Source: Arthrobacter burdickii | GTDB lineage: Bacteria > Actinomycetota > Actinomycetes > Actinomycetales > Micrococcaceae | Length of the DNA: 64,000 nucleotides | Direction of reading: 5' to 3' | Assembly: GCF_030433645.1 (NCBI RefSeq) | Contig: NZ_JAROCG010000001.1 | Span: 310,001-374,000, forward strand | Made by a program: the position numbers and the translations under genes | In this document: in pieces, positions 1 through 8,705 of the stretch | Position numbering within the stretch: the stretch's first letter is position 1 | Layout of the letters: every line of letters starts with the position of its first letter | The notes under the pieces: generated by a model | Seen by the model: the letters and a program-made list of their open reading frames with translations, nothing else | The model's database searches: none | What the model was told of the DNA's origin: nothing

Positions 1-1043
1 GGACGACCCTGAATGTGGCCAGCTATCGGTTCGTCAACGACGGCCTGCCGGCCGAACCGGGCTTCCCGACGGCGATGCGGCGTTACAGCTATGACTCGGA
101 GAGGAAGACGTACTCGCTGATGGACACGACGAAAGTCAACAACGAGCGCGTCGAGGCGCTGACCATCGACAAGGACTCCACCGGTCGGGTGTGGGCCACC
201 TGGCAGCAGGGCAACCGGATCTACCTGAATTCCACCGGCACCGATGGCAGGTACTGGGGGACGCCGTTCGCGCATCCCGCGTCATCGGGCCCTGACGGGT
301 TGGGCAACGTGTCCGTGGATGACACCTCGGCGGTCATCGCCTTCGACGGGAACAAGGTGGGCGTGATGTGGAGCCGGCAGGTCGGCGACGCCACCGACGG
401 CAGGTACTGGAGCTACCACGTCGATGGCGCACCGGACACCGACTGGAGCACTCCGGTGGCGGCGGTATTGGGGCGGAACAGCGCTGACGACCACATGAAC
501 CTGAAACGGCTGGGGTCCTCGGACGGCAGGGTTTTCGCCGCTGTCAAGACGTCGTACACGTCCCCGTCCGAGCCGCTGATCCAGCTGTTGGCACTGAACG
601 GTACGACCTGGTCCGCGCGCACGATCGCGACCGTGGCGGAGTGTCCGAATCGGATGGTCGTCCTGATCGATGAGAGTACCCGGATGCTGCGGACCTTCGC
701 CACCTACCCTCGGCCCGGTGACACGACGGACGCCGGTGTCTGCACGAGCACGGGGGGTGCGATCTACGAGAAGTCCACGCCGCTGGACGATATCGATTTC
801 AGCACCGCCCCGAAGATCCCTCGTGTCGTGGACGCCGACCAGTTCGTCCACAACGTGACCTCGACGAAGCAGAACCTCAACAGTGCGGCGCAAGGCACAG
901 CCGACAGTGGCCTGCTGATACTCGCCGACGTGAACGCCACAAGCCGGTACTGGCACTACTACGACCCCAGCGGCGGTAGTGGCGGCGGCGATCCGACGGA
1001 TCCGCCGGGGACGCCGACGTCCGCTGCGGAGCGACCGGAGTAG
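1..1043 (+). CDS. Putative beta-propeller-like surface protein, 5' end outside window
   Basis: The reading frame is open through the left edge, so the first possible internal start (GTG at 15) is probably not the real one. The protein has repeated W/Y-rich blades such as GRVWATWQQGNRIYLN and GRYWSYHVDG, which resemble BNR or sialidase-like beta-propeller repeats. It ends in a Gly/Pro/Thr linker (GGSGGGDPTDPPGTPT), which normally leads to another domain in secreted proteins. Here it stops seven residues later, so the C-terminus may be truncated. No catalytic motif is recognised. A secreted or cell-surface location is inferred only from the composition. Confidence 0.5.
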   Translation, partial: TTLNVASYRFVNDGLPAEPGFPTAMRRYSYDSERKTYSLMDTTKVNNERVEALTIDKDSTGRVWATWQQGNRIYLNSTGTDGRYWGTPFAHPASSGPDGLGNVSVDDTSAVIAFDGNKVGVMWSRQVGDATDGRYWSYHVDGAPDTDWSTPVAAVLGRNSADDHMNLKRLGSSDGRVFAAVKTSYTSPSEPLIQLLALNGTTWSARTIATVAECPNRMVVLIDESTRMLRTFATYPRPGDTTDAGVCTSTGGAIYEKSTPLDDIDFSTAPKIPRVVDADQFVHNVTSTKQNLNSAAQGTADSGLLILADVNATSRYWHYYDPSGGSGGGDPTDPPGTPTSAAERPE

Positions 1044-1259
1044 CGGTGACGACTCACAAGACGGGGCCAGTTCTCGGAAGCAATGAACGCCTCGACAGTC
1101 ACATGCCGGCCACGTTCACACCGACGGCGAGGGGTCGTTGGAGGGGTCCGTAATGGTTGCCGTCAGTGCAGAAACATCGAAGTAGGGACCATCGGAACTG
1201 CCCGTAGGGACAGAAGACAGCAGGATGAGACATCCCAATTGGCTCCGGCTCAGTTGCCG

Positions 1260-2150
1260 TCACTTCGCGGGTAGTTCGGCGAACGTGCGGAGGCGGCGGG
1301 TGACCTCGACAGGATTGTCATCTACGAGGAAGTGTGCCCCGCCGGGGAGGAACTCGACGATCAGGTCGGGTGCGTCCTCAGGTGCGACGCCGAGCGCGTC
1401 GCGTGGTAAGAGTTTGTCCTCGGCGCCGAACAATACGAGGGTAGGTGTGCGCAGAACCCGGCCACGGTAGGTCCCGCGCAGAATCTTCATGAAACCGGGG
1501 AGTATCACTTGCCGGTAGAGCTTCGATGCCGCCCGCGCCCTGGCCGGATCGCGCAACGCGGCGACGTACGCCTCGACGTCGTCGTCCCGCATTGGCTGCA
1601 CCTCGAACGACCGGAGCAGCCAGTACGCAAGCCGCTGACGCCCCAGCGACAGCAACCACGGGCCCAGCCCGGGCATTGCAATCCCCCACTGAAACCACAG
1701 GTGCGGCATTGCGCGCATCATCGCGCCGGCGAGCTTCGGGGTCATGCGGATGTACGGAGCTGGCACTGCGATCGCCACGTAGCGGCTGACACGCTCGGGA
1801 TGACGGAGGCACAAGTCGAAACCGATGAGTGCGCTCCAGTCGTGTGCCACGAGAACCACTCGATCGAGATCCAAGGCATCCAGCAGACCGATCACGTCCG
1901 CAACCAGGGTGTCGACGTCGTAGCCCTTCGCCGGGGCGTCCGTCTTGCCGGCGCCGCGCAGGTCGGGAGCGATCACGTAAGCACTCTGGCTAAGATCCGC
2001 CATCACTGCGACGTACTCACGCGAACTCTGAGGAAATCCGTGGAGCAACAGCACTGGAGCCCCAGACCCTGCCTCCAACACATGCACGTTGAGCTCCCCC
2101 ACCGCCACCATGCGGCCCCTGACGGCCGAGGCATCCGCCTGTTCACTCAT
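1260..2150 (-). CDS. Alpha/beta-hydrolase, epoxide hydrolase type
   Basis: This 296-residue protein has the alpha/beta-hydrolase layout: an oxyanion HGFP motif at residues 37-40, a nucleophile in HDWSA with Asp104 in place of Ser, an acid in GAEDK and a C-terminal His in GGAHFLVDD. An Asp nucleophile after His and before Trp is typical of soluble epoxide hydrolases and haloalkane dehalogenases, which open the substrate through an ester intermediate. I chose ATG at 2150; a GTG lies two codons upstream at 2156. It is divergent from a TetR gene, with palindromes between them, so TetR control by its substrate is likely. The exact substrate is unknown. Confidence 0.82.
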   Translation of the reverse strand: MSEQADASAVRGRMVAVGELNVHVLEAGSGAPVLLLHGFPQSSREYVAVMADLSQSAYVIAPDLRGAGKTDAPAKGYDVDTLVADVIGLLDALDLDRVVLVAHDWSALIGFDLCLRHPERVSRYVAIAVPAPYIRMTPKLAGAMMRAMPHLWFQWGIAMPGLGPWLLSLGRQRLAYWLLRSFEVQPMRDDDVEAYVAALRDPARARAASKLYRQVILPGFMKILRGTYRGRVLRTPTLVLFGAEDKLLPRDALGVAPEDAPDLIVEFLPGGAHFLVDDNPVEVTRRLRTFAELPAK

Positions 2151-2171
2151 GAGCACACACTACTACTTTTA

Positions 2172-2187
2172 TAGTGCTACGTCACTA
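2172..2187. promoter_or_regulatory. Inverted repeat TAGTG-N6-CACTA
   Basis: This perfect 5-bp inverted repeat lies in the 67-bp gap between the epoxide hydrolase and TetR starts. On the minus strand it overlaps a TATAAA-like -10 for the hydrolase. It is a candidate TetR operator. Confidence 0.45.
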
Positions 2188-2191
2188 GGGA

Positions 2192-2211
2192 GATAGTAGA
2201 CGAGTACTATC
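2192..2211. promoter_or_regulatory. Inverted repeat GATAGTA-N6-TACTATC
   Basis: This perfect 7-bp inverted repeat ends 6 bp before the TetR GTG start. Its right arm TACTAT is also a plausible -10 hexamer. Initiation about 7 bp downstream would give a nearly leaderless TetR mRNA, consistent with the lack of a ribosome-binding site. A repressor bound here would block its own promoter. Confidence 0.55.
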
Positions 2212-2217
2212 GACAGC

Positions 2218-2766
2218 GTGACCACCACCCGCGAGCGCGCTCTCAACGCAGCCCTCGAGCTCGTCGGCGAGCAAGGAATCCGCGCCCTCGTCCATGCGCG
2301 CGTGGACGAGCGAGCCGGTCTGCCGAAGGGATCCACCTCGAATTGGTTCCGTACCAGAGACGCCCTCGTCGCAGGCGTCGTCGGATGGATCGCGGAGCGG
2401 GAACGCGACGACTTCTACGCTGGTGCTGCTCCGACGGTCACGACCCCTGATCAGCTGATCGATGCCTTCTCCAGCCTTATCAGCGCCGAAACATCTCTGT
2501 TCGCAGGTCGCACCAGGGCGCGATACGCCCTGTTCCTCGAGGGCGCCAACGACCCGCAGCTGCTCGAACCACTGCTTCAGCAGCGGGCGGCCTATGTCGA
2601 ATGGGCGATAGCCCTCCTCGCGGGCGTCGGGGCCGCTCGGCCAGCGGATGCCGTCCGGGCACTCATGGCCGCCGCGGAGGGACTGGTCATGCATCGGCTC
2701 ACGGTGGATCCCGACGCGCCGGTACGGCCGGTCGTTGAGCGCATCGTACGCGCCTGCCTCGACTGA
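2218..2766 (+). CDS. TetR/AcrR family transcriptional regulator
   Basis: This 182-residue protein has an N-terminal TetR helix-turn-helix (ALNAALELVGEQGIRALVHARVDERAGLPKGSTSNWF, residues about 8-45) followed by an all-helical ligand domain. The GTG start has no ribosome-binding site and sits just after a -10-like hexamer, so leaderless translation is likely. It is divergent from the epoxide hydrolase and is probably its repressor, with self-repression through the palindromes in the intergenic gap. The inducer is unknown. Confidence 0.85.
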   Translation: MTTTRERALNAALELVGEQGIRALVHARVDERAGLPKGSTSNWFRTRDALVAGVVGWIAERERDDFYAGAAPTVTTPDQLIDAFSSLISAETSLFAGRTRARYALFLEGANDPQLLEPLLQQRAAYVEWAIALLAGVGAARPADAVRALMAAAEGLVMHRLTVDPDAPVRPVVERIVRACLD

Positions 2767-2797
2767 CAGGTTCCAATCGGACAACCAGAGGGACGGG

Positions 2798-2890
2798 ATG
2801 AGGCATCTCGGGTACTCCAGGGTCAGCACATCGAGCCACGACGCACAGTTGCAGTTCGACGCATTGGCCGCTGCCGGCGTCGAGCATCAG
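2798..2890 (+). pseudogene. Serine recombinase (resolvase/invertase) N-terminal remnant
   Basis: About 29 codons from ATG 2798 read MRHLGYSRVSTSS and then a LQFDALAAAGV segment. This is the N-terminus of a Tn3-type resolvase/invertase, including the catalytic Ser in the YxRVST motif. The similarity stops at the 3' end of the convergent kinase gene, and the frame then runs as nonsense antisense to that gene. It is the stub of a deleted or truncated recombinase and marks an old mobile-element or deletion junction. Confidence 0.7.
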
Positions 2891-4272
2891 GCCTGGACGA
2901 GTGGGAGGCAGACACGGAACACCGTCCTGCCGGGAACTGATTCGAGGTCGATCGTCCCGCCGTGCCGTTCGACGACGATTCTCCGGGCGATATCCAAACC
3001 AAGCCCGGTCCCTCTACCGACGTCCTTCGTTGTGTAGAACGCCTCGAAAGCCCGCTTCGCGACCGGTGGTGCAAGGCCCGGACCCGTGTCACCGATTTCT
3101 ACCGTCACGTTGGCTCCGTCGCTGAGGGTAGCTACTCTCAGGGTGCCGACGCCATTCATTGCGTCCACGGCGTTGTCGATGAGATTGGTCCACACCTGGT
3201 TCAACTCGCCCGGGTAGGCATCGATGGAGGGGAGGTTGTCGCTGTACTCGCGCACTATCTCCACCCCGCCGCGAAGCTTGTGCCCGAGCATGACAAGCGT
3301 GCTTTCGAGGCCTTCAACCACATCGGTGTTCTGGCGGGATCCCCTGTCCATCTGGGAATAGGACTTCACTGCTGCGACGAGCTCGGAGACCCGCCGTGTC
3401 GACTCCCTTACTTCGGAGAGCAGCTTTTCCATGGACAGGGCAGCGGTTACCCACTCCAACGCCGGATCCAAGGCGGGCCCGTTGAATAACGACTCGGCAC
3501 GGTTGCACCATTCCAGGTCCGCGCCGGCAGCGGCGAGTGTCGGGCCGATAATCCAATCCCGTTCGACGTTCCGCTCGGACAGCCAATCGGTCAGGAGATC
3601 CTCCAGATCTGCAAGTGCGAGAGTATCCGGAACCGACGCCGTCGTCGTGAGGTCTGCGCGCAAAGCCTCCAGCCCGGCGAACTGGGCAGGAGTGATGCCG
3701 GTGCGGGAGAGGCGACCTACGGATGCGAGCAGCATCTGCGAGGCGTCTTCCAGGGCGTCCACCGCGCGGCTTGCCGCCGCGGCCGGGTTGTTGATTTCGT
3801 GGGCCAGGCCGGCCGAGAGCGTGCCGAGCGTCGCCAGCGCCTCTCGCTGACGAATGGTTGATTCGACCCGGCGTACCGTCCCGTACAAGCCCTCGATGAA
3901 GTGCACGCCAAAGGGGAACCACTCGGCGTATAGCCTTCGCAGGGCCGTGGCTGGGACCCGGAGTAGCCGTCCTTCCTCGCTTCCCCGCCCGGTGGCCAGG
4001 TAGACACTGCTTTCATCCCAGGCACGGAAGCCGCCGGCCCATCGTCCAGGCACGTCCATCATCCCGACGACGGTGTCTTCACGTCCGATGTGGCGAAGCA
4101 GCTGAAGGGCTCCGTCGACGAGTACCCACCAGGAGTCCGCTGGTTCGCCCTCGTTCCAGAGGGTGACGCCGGGTTCGATGAGGACCTCGGTGCCCGTTTC
4201 GACGAGGTCGGCAAGTTGCTGGTCGCTGAGGCCCTTGAAAAGGCTGATCCCCCGGAGTTCGGCCGCGTGCAT
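2887..4272 (-). CDS. Sensor histidine kinase with N-terminal cyclic-nucleotide-binding domain
   Basis: The 461-residue protein starts with a Crp-type cyclic-nucleotide-binding domain (LFKGLSDQQLADLV, then the EPGVTLWNEGEPADSWWVLVDG barrel, residues about 10-115). It has no transmembrane segment. A phosphoacceptor helix carries His158 in GLAHEINNPAAA, and a HATPase domain has N (NLIDNAVDA), G1 (GDTGPGL) and G2 (GRGTGLGL) boxes. It is cytosolic. The ATG overlaps the stop of the upstream receiver/reductase gene as TGATG, so the two are translationally coupled and probably cognate partners. The ligand of the sensor domain cannot be told from sequence. Confidence 0.88.
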   Translation of the reverse strand: MHAAELRGISLFKGLSDQQLADLVETGTEVLIEPGVTLWNEGEPADSWWVLVDGALQLLRHIGREDTVVGMMDVPGRWAGGFRAWDESSVYLATGRGSEEGRLLRVPATALRRLYAEWFPFGVHFIEGLYGTVRRVESTIRQREALATLGTLSAGLAHEINNPAAAASRAVDALEDASQMLLASVGRLSRTGITPAQFAGLEALRADLTTTASVPDTLALADLEDLLTDWLSERNVERDWIIGPTLAAAGADLEWCNRAESLFNGPALDPALEWVTAALSMEKLLSEVRESTRRVSELVAAVKSYSQMDRGSRQNTDVVEGLESTLVMLGHKLRGGVEIVREYSDNLPSIDAYPGELNQVWTNLIDNAVDAMNGVGTLRVATLSDGANVTVEIGDTGPGLAPPVAKRAFEAFYTTKDVGRGTGLGLDIARRIVVERHGGTIDLESVPGRTVFRVCLPLVQA

Positions 4273-5927
4273 CAGACTGTTCCCAGGTAGCGGTGCACGA
4301 GATAGACAGCCATCGCGCCCTCACCCACCGCTGATGCCACTCGCTTCATCGAGTCGAGCCGGACATCACCGGCGGCAAAGACACCGGGCACGCTCGTCTC
4401 CAGGGCGAATGGTCCGCGTGTCAGTGGCCACGGCATGGAATTAGCGGGATTCGCCAGGTCGTGACCGGTGACGATGAAACCGAACTTGTCGCGAACAATC
4501 TCCTCACCCAGCCAGTCGGTTCGAGGCGAAGCACCGATGAAGATGAAGAGCCAGCTGGCCGCCACCTCCTCGGTCAGTCCGGTGTCCCGGTCGGCGAGTT
4601 CCAGGGATTCGAGGTGTGAGTCTCCGCGGGCGGCTACGACTTCGCTCCGGTAGCGGACTTCTATTACCGGTGAAGCGAGGATCCGCTGCACGAGGTACTC
4701 GGACATAGTGGTCTCGAGCGTGCCTGACCGCACGAGAAGTACCACCCGCTTTGCAAAACGTGAGAAGTTGATCGCGGCCTGGCCGGCAGAGTTGGCGGCT
4801 CCGACGATGTAGACATCCTCACCCGCGCACTGGTTGGCCTCGCTGGCGTTGGCACCGTAGTAGATCCCCCGACCGCTGAAAGTATCGATGCCGTCAGCCT
4901 CCAACCTCCGGTAGGAGACACCGGTGGCGATAATGACCGCCCGTGCCTCCAATTCCCCCGAGCCCAGCAGCACCGCCCGCGCCTGCCCGCGCGATTCGAG
5001 GCCCACGACGTCATTCGCGAGTACCACTTCCGCACCGAAGCGTGACACCTGCGCCATGGCACGCTGCGTCAGATCGGAGCCGCTCAGGCCCTTCGGGAAG
5101 CCGAGATAGTTCTCAATAGCGGCGCTCTGGCCTGCCTGTCCGCCCGGGGCCTCGCGCTCGACGACGACGGTGCTGAGCCCCTCAGACGCTGCGTAAACGG
5201 CCGCGGCCATACCCGCCGGTCCACCTCCAACTATGCAGACATCGTAGAGAGGCCGCTCAGCAACCGTGCGCAGGCCCAGGGCGGAAGCCAGATCAAAGGT
5301 CGATGGAGAAGAGAGCACTGAGCCATCGGTCAGGACAACCAACGGCATATCCGCCGTGCTCGCTCCCGCAAGATCCAGCAGACGCACCGCCTCAGCGTCC
5401 CTTTCGATGTCGTGCCAGCGGTATGGCACATGATTGCGGGCCAGGAATGTCTTGATCTCGTGGCTACGGTCCGACCAGCGGGCACCGATCACCCGCACGT
5501 CGGATGTGTGATCGGGATTAGCCCGACGCCAGTCATCGAGCAGGTCATCCACCACCGGGTACAACCGCTCAGCGGGCGGATCCCAGGGTTTGAGCAGGTA
5601 GTGATCAAGCCCGATGTCGTTGATCGCCTTGATTGCGACATCGGTGTCCGCGTACGCCGTGAGGAGAAGGAGCTTCGCCCCTGGAGCATGCGGCCGCGCG
5701 CGCTCCATCAACTCGATCCCCGTCATCTGAGGCATTCTTTGGTCCGCCGCGATCAGTGCAACCCCCTGGTCCCGCAGTGCCAGCTTCGCCAGAACTTCCA
5801 TGGCTTCCGCGCCGGAGGTAGCGCGGAGAATCCTGAATTCGGACCCATATCTGTTACGAAGGTCTCGGGCAACCGCCGCGGAAACCTGCGGGTCGTCGTC
5901 GACCGTCAGAATGTTCGGCTTCGTCAT
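4272..5927 (-). CDS. Response-regulator receiver fused to thioredoxin-reductase-like flavoprotein
   Basis: Residues 1-125 are a receiver domain with acidic pocket D10-D12, phosphoacceptor Asp62 (AADQRMP), Thr90 and Lys113. A thioredoxin/glutaredoxin-like segment (about 143-215) follows but lacks a CxxC. From about 230 there is a two-dinucleotide-domain reductase: FAD motif VGGGPAGMAAA, NADPH motif VGAANSAGQAA and FAD motif GVFAAGDVR. The usual CxxC redox pair of thioredoxin reductase is replaced in GANASEANQCAGEDVY, so it cannot be a canonical disulfide reductase. The output is probably flavin/NADPH redox chemistry or sensing rather than DNA binding. It is the first gene of the pair with the kinase. 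Confidence 0.88.
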   Translation of the reverse strand: MTKPNILTVDDDPQVSAAVARDLRNRYGSEFRILRATSGAEAMEVLAKLALRDQGVALIAADQRMPQMTGIELMERARPHAPGAKLLLLTAYADTDVAIKAINDIGLDHYLLKPWDPPAERLYPVVDDLLDDWRRANPDHTSDVRVIGARWSDRSHEIKTFLARNHVPYRWHDIERDAEAVRLLDLAGASTADMPLVVLTDGSVLSSPSTFDLASALGLRTVAERPLYDVCIVGGGPAGMAAAVYAASEGLSTVVVEREAPGGQAGQSAAIENYLGFPKGLSGSDLTQRAMAQVSRFGAEVVLANDVVGLESRGQARAVLLGSGELEARAVIIATGVSYRRLEADGIDTFSGRGIYYGANASEANQCAGEDVYIVGAANSAGQAAINFSRFAKRVVLLVRSGTLETTMSEYLVQRILASPVIEVRYRSEVVAARGDSHLESLELADRDTGLTEEVAASWLFIFIGASPRTDWLGEEIVRDKFGFIVTGHDLANPANSMPWPLTRGPFALETSVPGVFAAGDVRLDSMKRVASAVGEGAMAVYLVHRYLGTV

Positions 5928-6078
5928 GACCGGACTTCCATGGTTACAGCCATGTGGCGTGCCCCATCTGCTCGGGAGACCTAGCGTGAAGCCTAGCCAG
6001 AGCGGGTCGCTGAGTCTACGGGTCCGCCGATCGCGTCGACGAACCTAAGGGAGTGTCCCCACAAACCCCAACAGGGCA

Positions 6079-6804
6079 GTGGGGTCAAGAGAACTATTGG
6101 GGCGAGAACCCGCCATGCCAGAAGGTCGTCCGGCCTCGTTCTCGCTCACGGCACGCGTGTACTTCCAGCAGGATGCCGGCGTGAACTACGATCCGGCGAA
6201 CGAGCTCGCCCCAGTGAGCGGCTACCCGGAGTGCTGCGCCGAGGGCACCCTCGGTGAGCTGTGCGCCACCTCCGATGAGCTATACGACTACGGCTTCGAG
6301 GACTTCGCCGGGTTCCCGAACACGCACGACGTCGGCATCGTGATTCTGGACCAATCGATCGAAATGGAAGAGTACGGCGCACTTGCCGTTGCCGGTTCGC
6401 TCGACCACCTGGCAACGCAGCGCGGTCGCCAGGACATCACGTTCAATGCGAGTGGCTACGGCCTCAGCTACAGCAGCCCCGTGGAGGTCGTCTCGTTTCG
6501 CGAGCGGCTCATGGCTCAGTCGAAGCTGACCAACTTGAACAGCGCGGTTACGGGCGGCTTCAACCTACAGACCACCGGCAATGGACAGGGCAGGGGCGGC
6601 ACCTGCTCGGGAGACTCCGGCGGCCTCGTCTTCTACGGCGACTTCGAGTCCAACGTCATCGTCGCCGTCACGTCGTTCGGTCTAAACTCCTACTGCAGGG
6701 GCAATGACTTCGCGTACCGCACCGACCAGGCCGAGGTGCTTGCCTGGATCGAATTGGTCGTAGGCGAAGACGAGTTCTCACAGATCCAATTCGTGGAGCT
6801 GTGA
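6079..6804 (+). pseudogene. Trypsin-like serine protease, N-terminally truncated
   Basis: The frame contains the S1 catalytic Asp (THDVGIVILD) and Ser (GGTCSGDSGGLVFY), with late conserved residues around SFGLNSYC. There is no signal peptide and no TAAHC segment, so the catalytic His and the first beta-barrel strands are missing. Recognisable homology begins near SFSLTARVYF at about 6136; the codons before it look like unrelated sequence. The gene is probably inactive and was cut by a deletion or insertion in the decayed stretch that follows the redox-kinase operon. Confidence 0.65.
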
Positions 6805-7445
6805 GGCACAGCCCCACCTCGCCGATGACCATAGGGCCGGCCGGCCAGGCGCAGACGCGTCCGCCCGGCCGTCCTCCCGCGCACGTCTCGCTCGCCTTTC
6901 CTGAACCGCGTCGGGTGTAGGTGTGGACCCGCTACCCCTCTAGAGCATTCCGCATCCAGGCGCACACGATCGCGTACACGCGGACAGCTGTGAAGACTCG
7001 GTTCCTCGGGCCGCTGATCAAGATCCAGCGCGAGGGCTGGGTGTGGCTCAGCGCCGTCACGCCGGTACCCGGGGAACCGGACAACCGTCCATCGTAGATC
7101 CGTCCGTCAACGGCCTACCTGTGTTCCTACGTCAGCCGGGCGATGATCGGCTTGAGTCTCCGATAGGTGAACTGTCGTCTGTAGCGGAACCCGTCGCGGG
7201 CGGACAGATATGGCGCGTTGATTGTGACACTGACTATCGCTACAGGAAGTGGGCCTCTACGAGCGGTCAGGAGCGCTCCGCTGACGGTGTATCGGAAACC
7301 TTCGATTGTGGGACCGACTTGGACCTTGGGACATGGCGGCAACCGTAGAGAGTGACAAATCTCTGCCACTCTCTACGAATGACATACCGAGTGCATCGGA
7401 TGGATGTATCTCTTCACCTCAAAGGTTCTTTATGCCTGTCGGTGA
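6805..7445. other. Gene-poor stretch between protease remnant and vanAB
   Basis: No convincing gene was found. A 58-codon frame from GTG 6921 to 7097 on the plus strand is open and W/R-rich, but it has no ribosome-binding site or recognisable family. The stretch looks like decayed sequence. Confidence 0.4.
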
Positions 7446-7679
7446 TGTCCGCGCTGTGGCATCCTGACCGCTTTACTCATTACGGGATGCCTGGCGTCGA
7501 CGGCGGGTAATGCTGCGACGAGGTCCAAGGCTCGGGACGAGTTGTCCGCGTCATCAACTCCTACGGGCGCCGGAGCATCGTCGCTTGGTGAGGCCGCTCA
7601 ATCCCTCACTCCGGCCTCCACCCGGCCCCACTGCAGCATCGCAATCGATCCCGGCATCGCCGGATGGCCCTGGTACTGA
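7446..7679 (+). pseudogene. Possible lipoprotein ghost
   Basis: The frame reads CGILTALLITGC followed by a Ser/Thr/Ala-rich linker and ends at WPWY just before the vanB stop. LLITGC looks like a lipobox after a hydrophobic core. However, the frame has no ATG, GTG or TTG upstream of the core, because an in-frame TGA at 7443 separates it from a short ATG-led peptide. I read it as a broken lipoprotein gene truncated at both ends; it could be chance. Confidence 0.3.
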
Positions 7680-7685
7680 TGCTTC

Positions 7686-8687
7686 TTAGGGGACGTCGAT
7701 GGTGAGGACGGCGGAACCGGGTCCGGGGGTGGCACCCGGTTCAGTGGCGATGACGCGGGACACGCAGCAGCACATCTTTGTGTTGGGTTCCTTCTGCCTG
7801 TCCGAGTAGAAGACATCGCGATGGTCGATCCGCCCGGTGAGCTCAAGAACTTTCACCTGGCACAGACCGCACTCGCCCTTGCGGCAATCCGACATCATGT
7901 CTACGCCCTGGCGCTGGAGGGCCTCAAGTACGGACTCGTGCATGCCGACGGAGGCTTCCACCCCTAGCCGCGGTATCCGGACGGTGAACGGTTCAGCTTG
8001 ATACCAGCCGCTGTTACCGAAGGTTTCATAGCGCAGGCTTGTGGGCTCCAGCTCTCGTTCAATCCAGGCGCGGCGTACGGCGTCCATGAGCCGAATGGGT
8101 CCGCACATATAGAGCTCGGCGTTATCAGGAACCGAGCCTACGAGGGCTTGCACGTCCAGGGAAGTTCCCTCCGAATCGATATGCGCCTCAAGGTGGCCGC
8201 CGTGTATGGCTGCAAGGTCATCGAGGTAAGCCATCGATTCACGCGAACGGCCCACGTACACCAGGCGGTAGTCGGCGCCCAAGCGCCGCAGCAGTGCGGC
8301 CATGCCTGCGACCGCTGTAATCCCTATGCCTCCGGCAAGCAGCAGGTAGGACGACGCTCCGATCCGCAGAGGGAAATTCTGCAACGGCTCGGTGATCTCG
8401 AGGAGCTGTCCGGGTTGGAGTGAATGCATGAACACCGACCCTCCCCGGGAAGTCGGGGTCCTGAAGACGCTGAGGGCTAGGTGCGTGCCGTCCTCAGCAG
8501 CATCGACGACGGAGTAGGAGCGAAGGTTCGGTTCGCCGCCGATGGTTGTGCGTACGTCGACATGCTCGCCCGGCCGCACAGGGATTGGGTGCTCCGTACG
8601 CAGGACGATGCGCCGGATGTTCTCGGCGACATCGGACACGAAGTCGACGACGGCCTGCTGCCAGACGACGTGGTGGGAATCAGCCAC
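7686..8687 (-). CDS. vanB: Vanillate O-demethylase reductase subunit (FMN, 2Fe-2S)
   Basis: The 333-residue protein is a class IA (phthalate dioxygenase reductase-type) oxidoreductase. It has a flavin-binding barrel (LRSYSVVDA), a nucleotide domain (LLLAGGIGIT and MCGPIRLMDA), and a C-terminal plant-type ferredoxin domain whose 2Fe-2S cysteines are visible in CRKGECGLCQ plus a downstream Cys. It passes electrons from NAD(P)H to the Rieske oxygenase encoded just upstream. The GTG start has a strong GGAGGAG site 8 nt away and begins 18 bp after vanA, so the two are one transcript. Confidence 0.9.
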   Translation of the reverse strand: MADSHHVVWQQAVVDFVSDVAENIRRIVLRTEHPIPVRPGEHVDVRTTIGGEPNLRSYSVVDAAEDGTHLALSVFRTPTSRGGSVFMHSLQPGQLLEITEPLQNFPLRIGASSYLLLAGGIGITAVAGMAALLRRLGADYRLVYVGRSRESMAYLDDLAAIHGGHLEAHIDSEGTSLDVQALVGSVPDNAELYMCGPIRLMDAVRRAWIERELEPTSLRYETFGNSGWYQAEPFTVRIPRLGVEASVGMHESVLEALQRQGVDMMSDCRKGECGLCQVKVLELTGRIDHRDVFYSDRQKEPNTKMCCCVSRVIATEPGATPGPGSAVLTIDVP

Positions 8688-8705
8688 TTGAGAGTCTCCT
8701 CCGGC

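Noticed and set aside
282..956. 224-residue open frame antisense to the surface-protein gene
   Set aside because: Arg/Val/Gly-rich shadow of a high-GC gene with no motif or ribosome-binding site.
1509..2174. 221-residue frame antisense to the epoxide hydrolase
   Set aside because: His/Arg/Pro-rich composition with no family; the hydrolase frame has all catalytic residues.
6921..7097. 58-codon frame from GTG in the decay zone
   Set aside because: No ribosome-binding site, family or conservation evidence; mentioned only as part of the gap.
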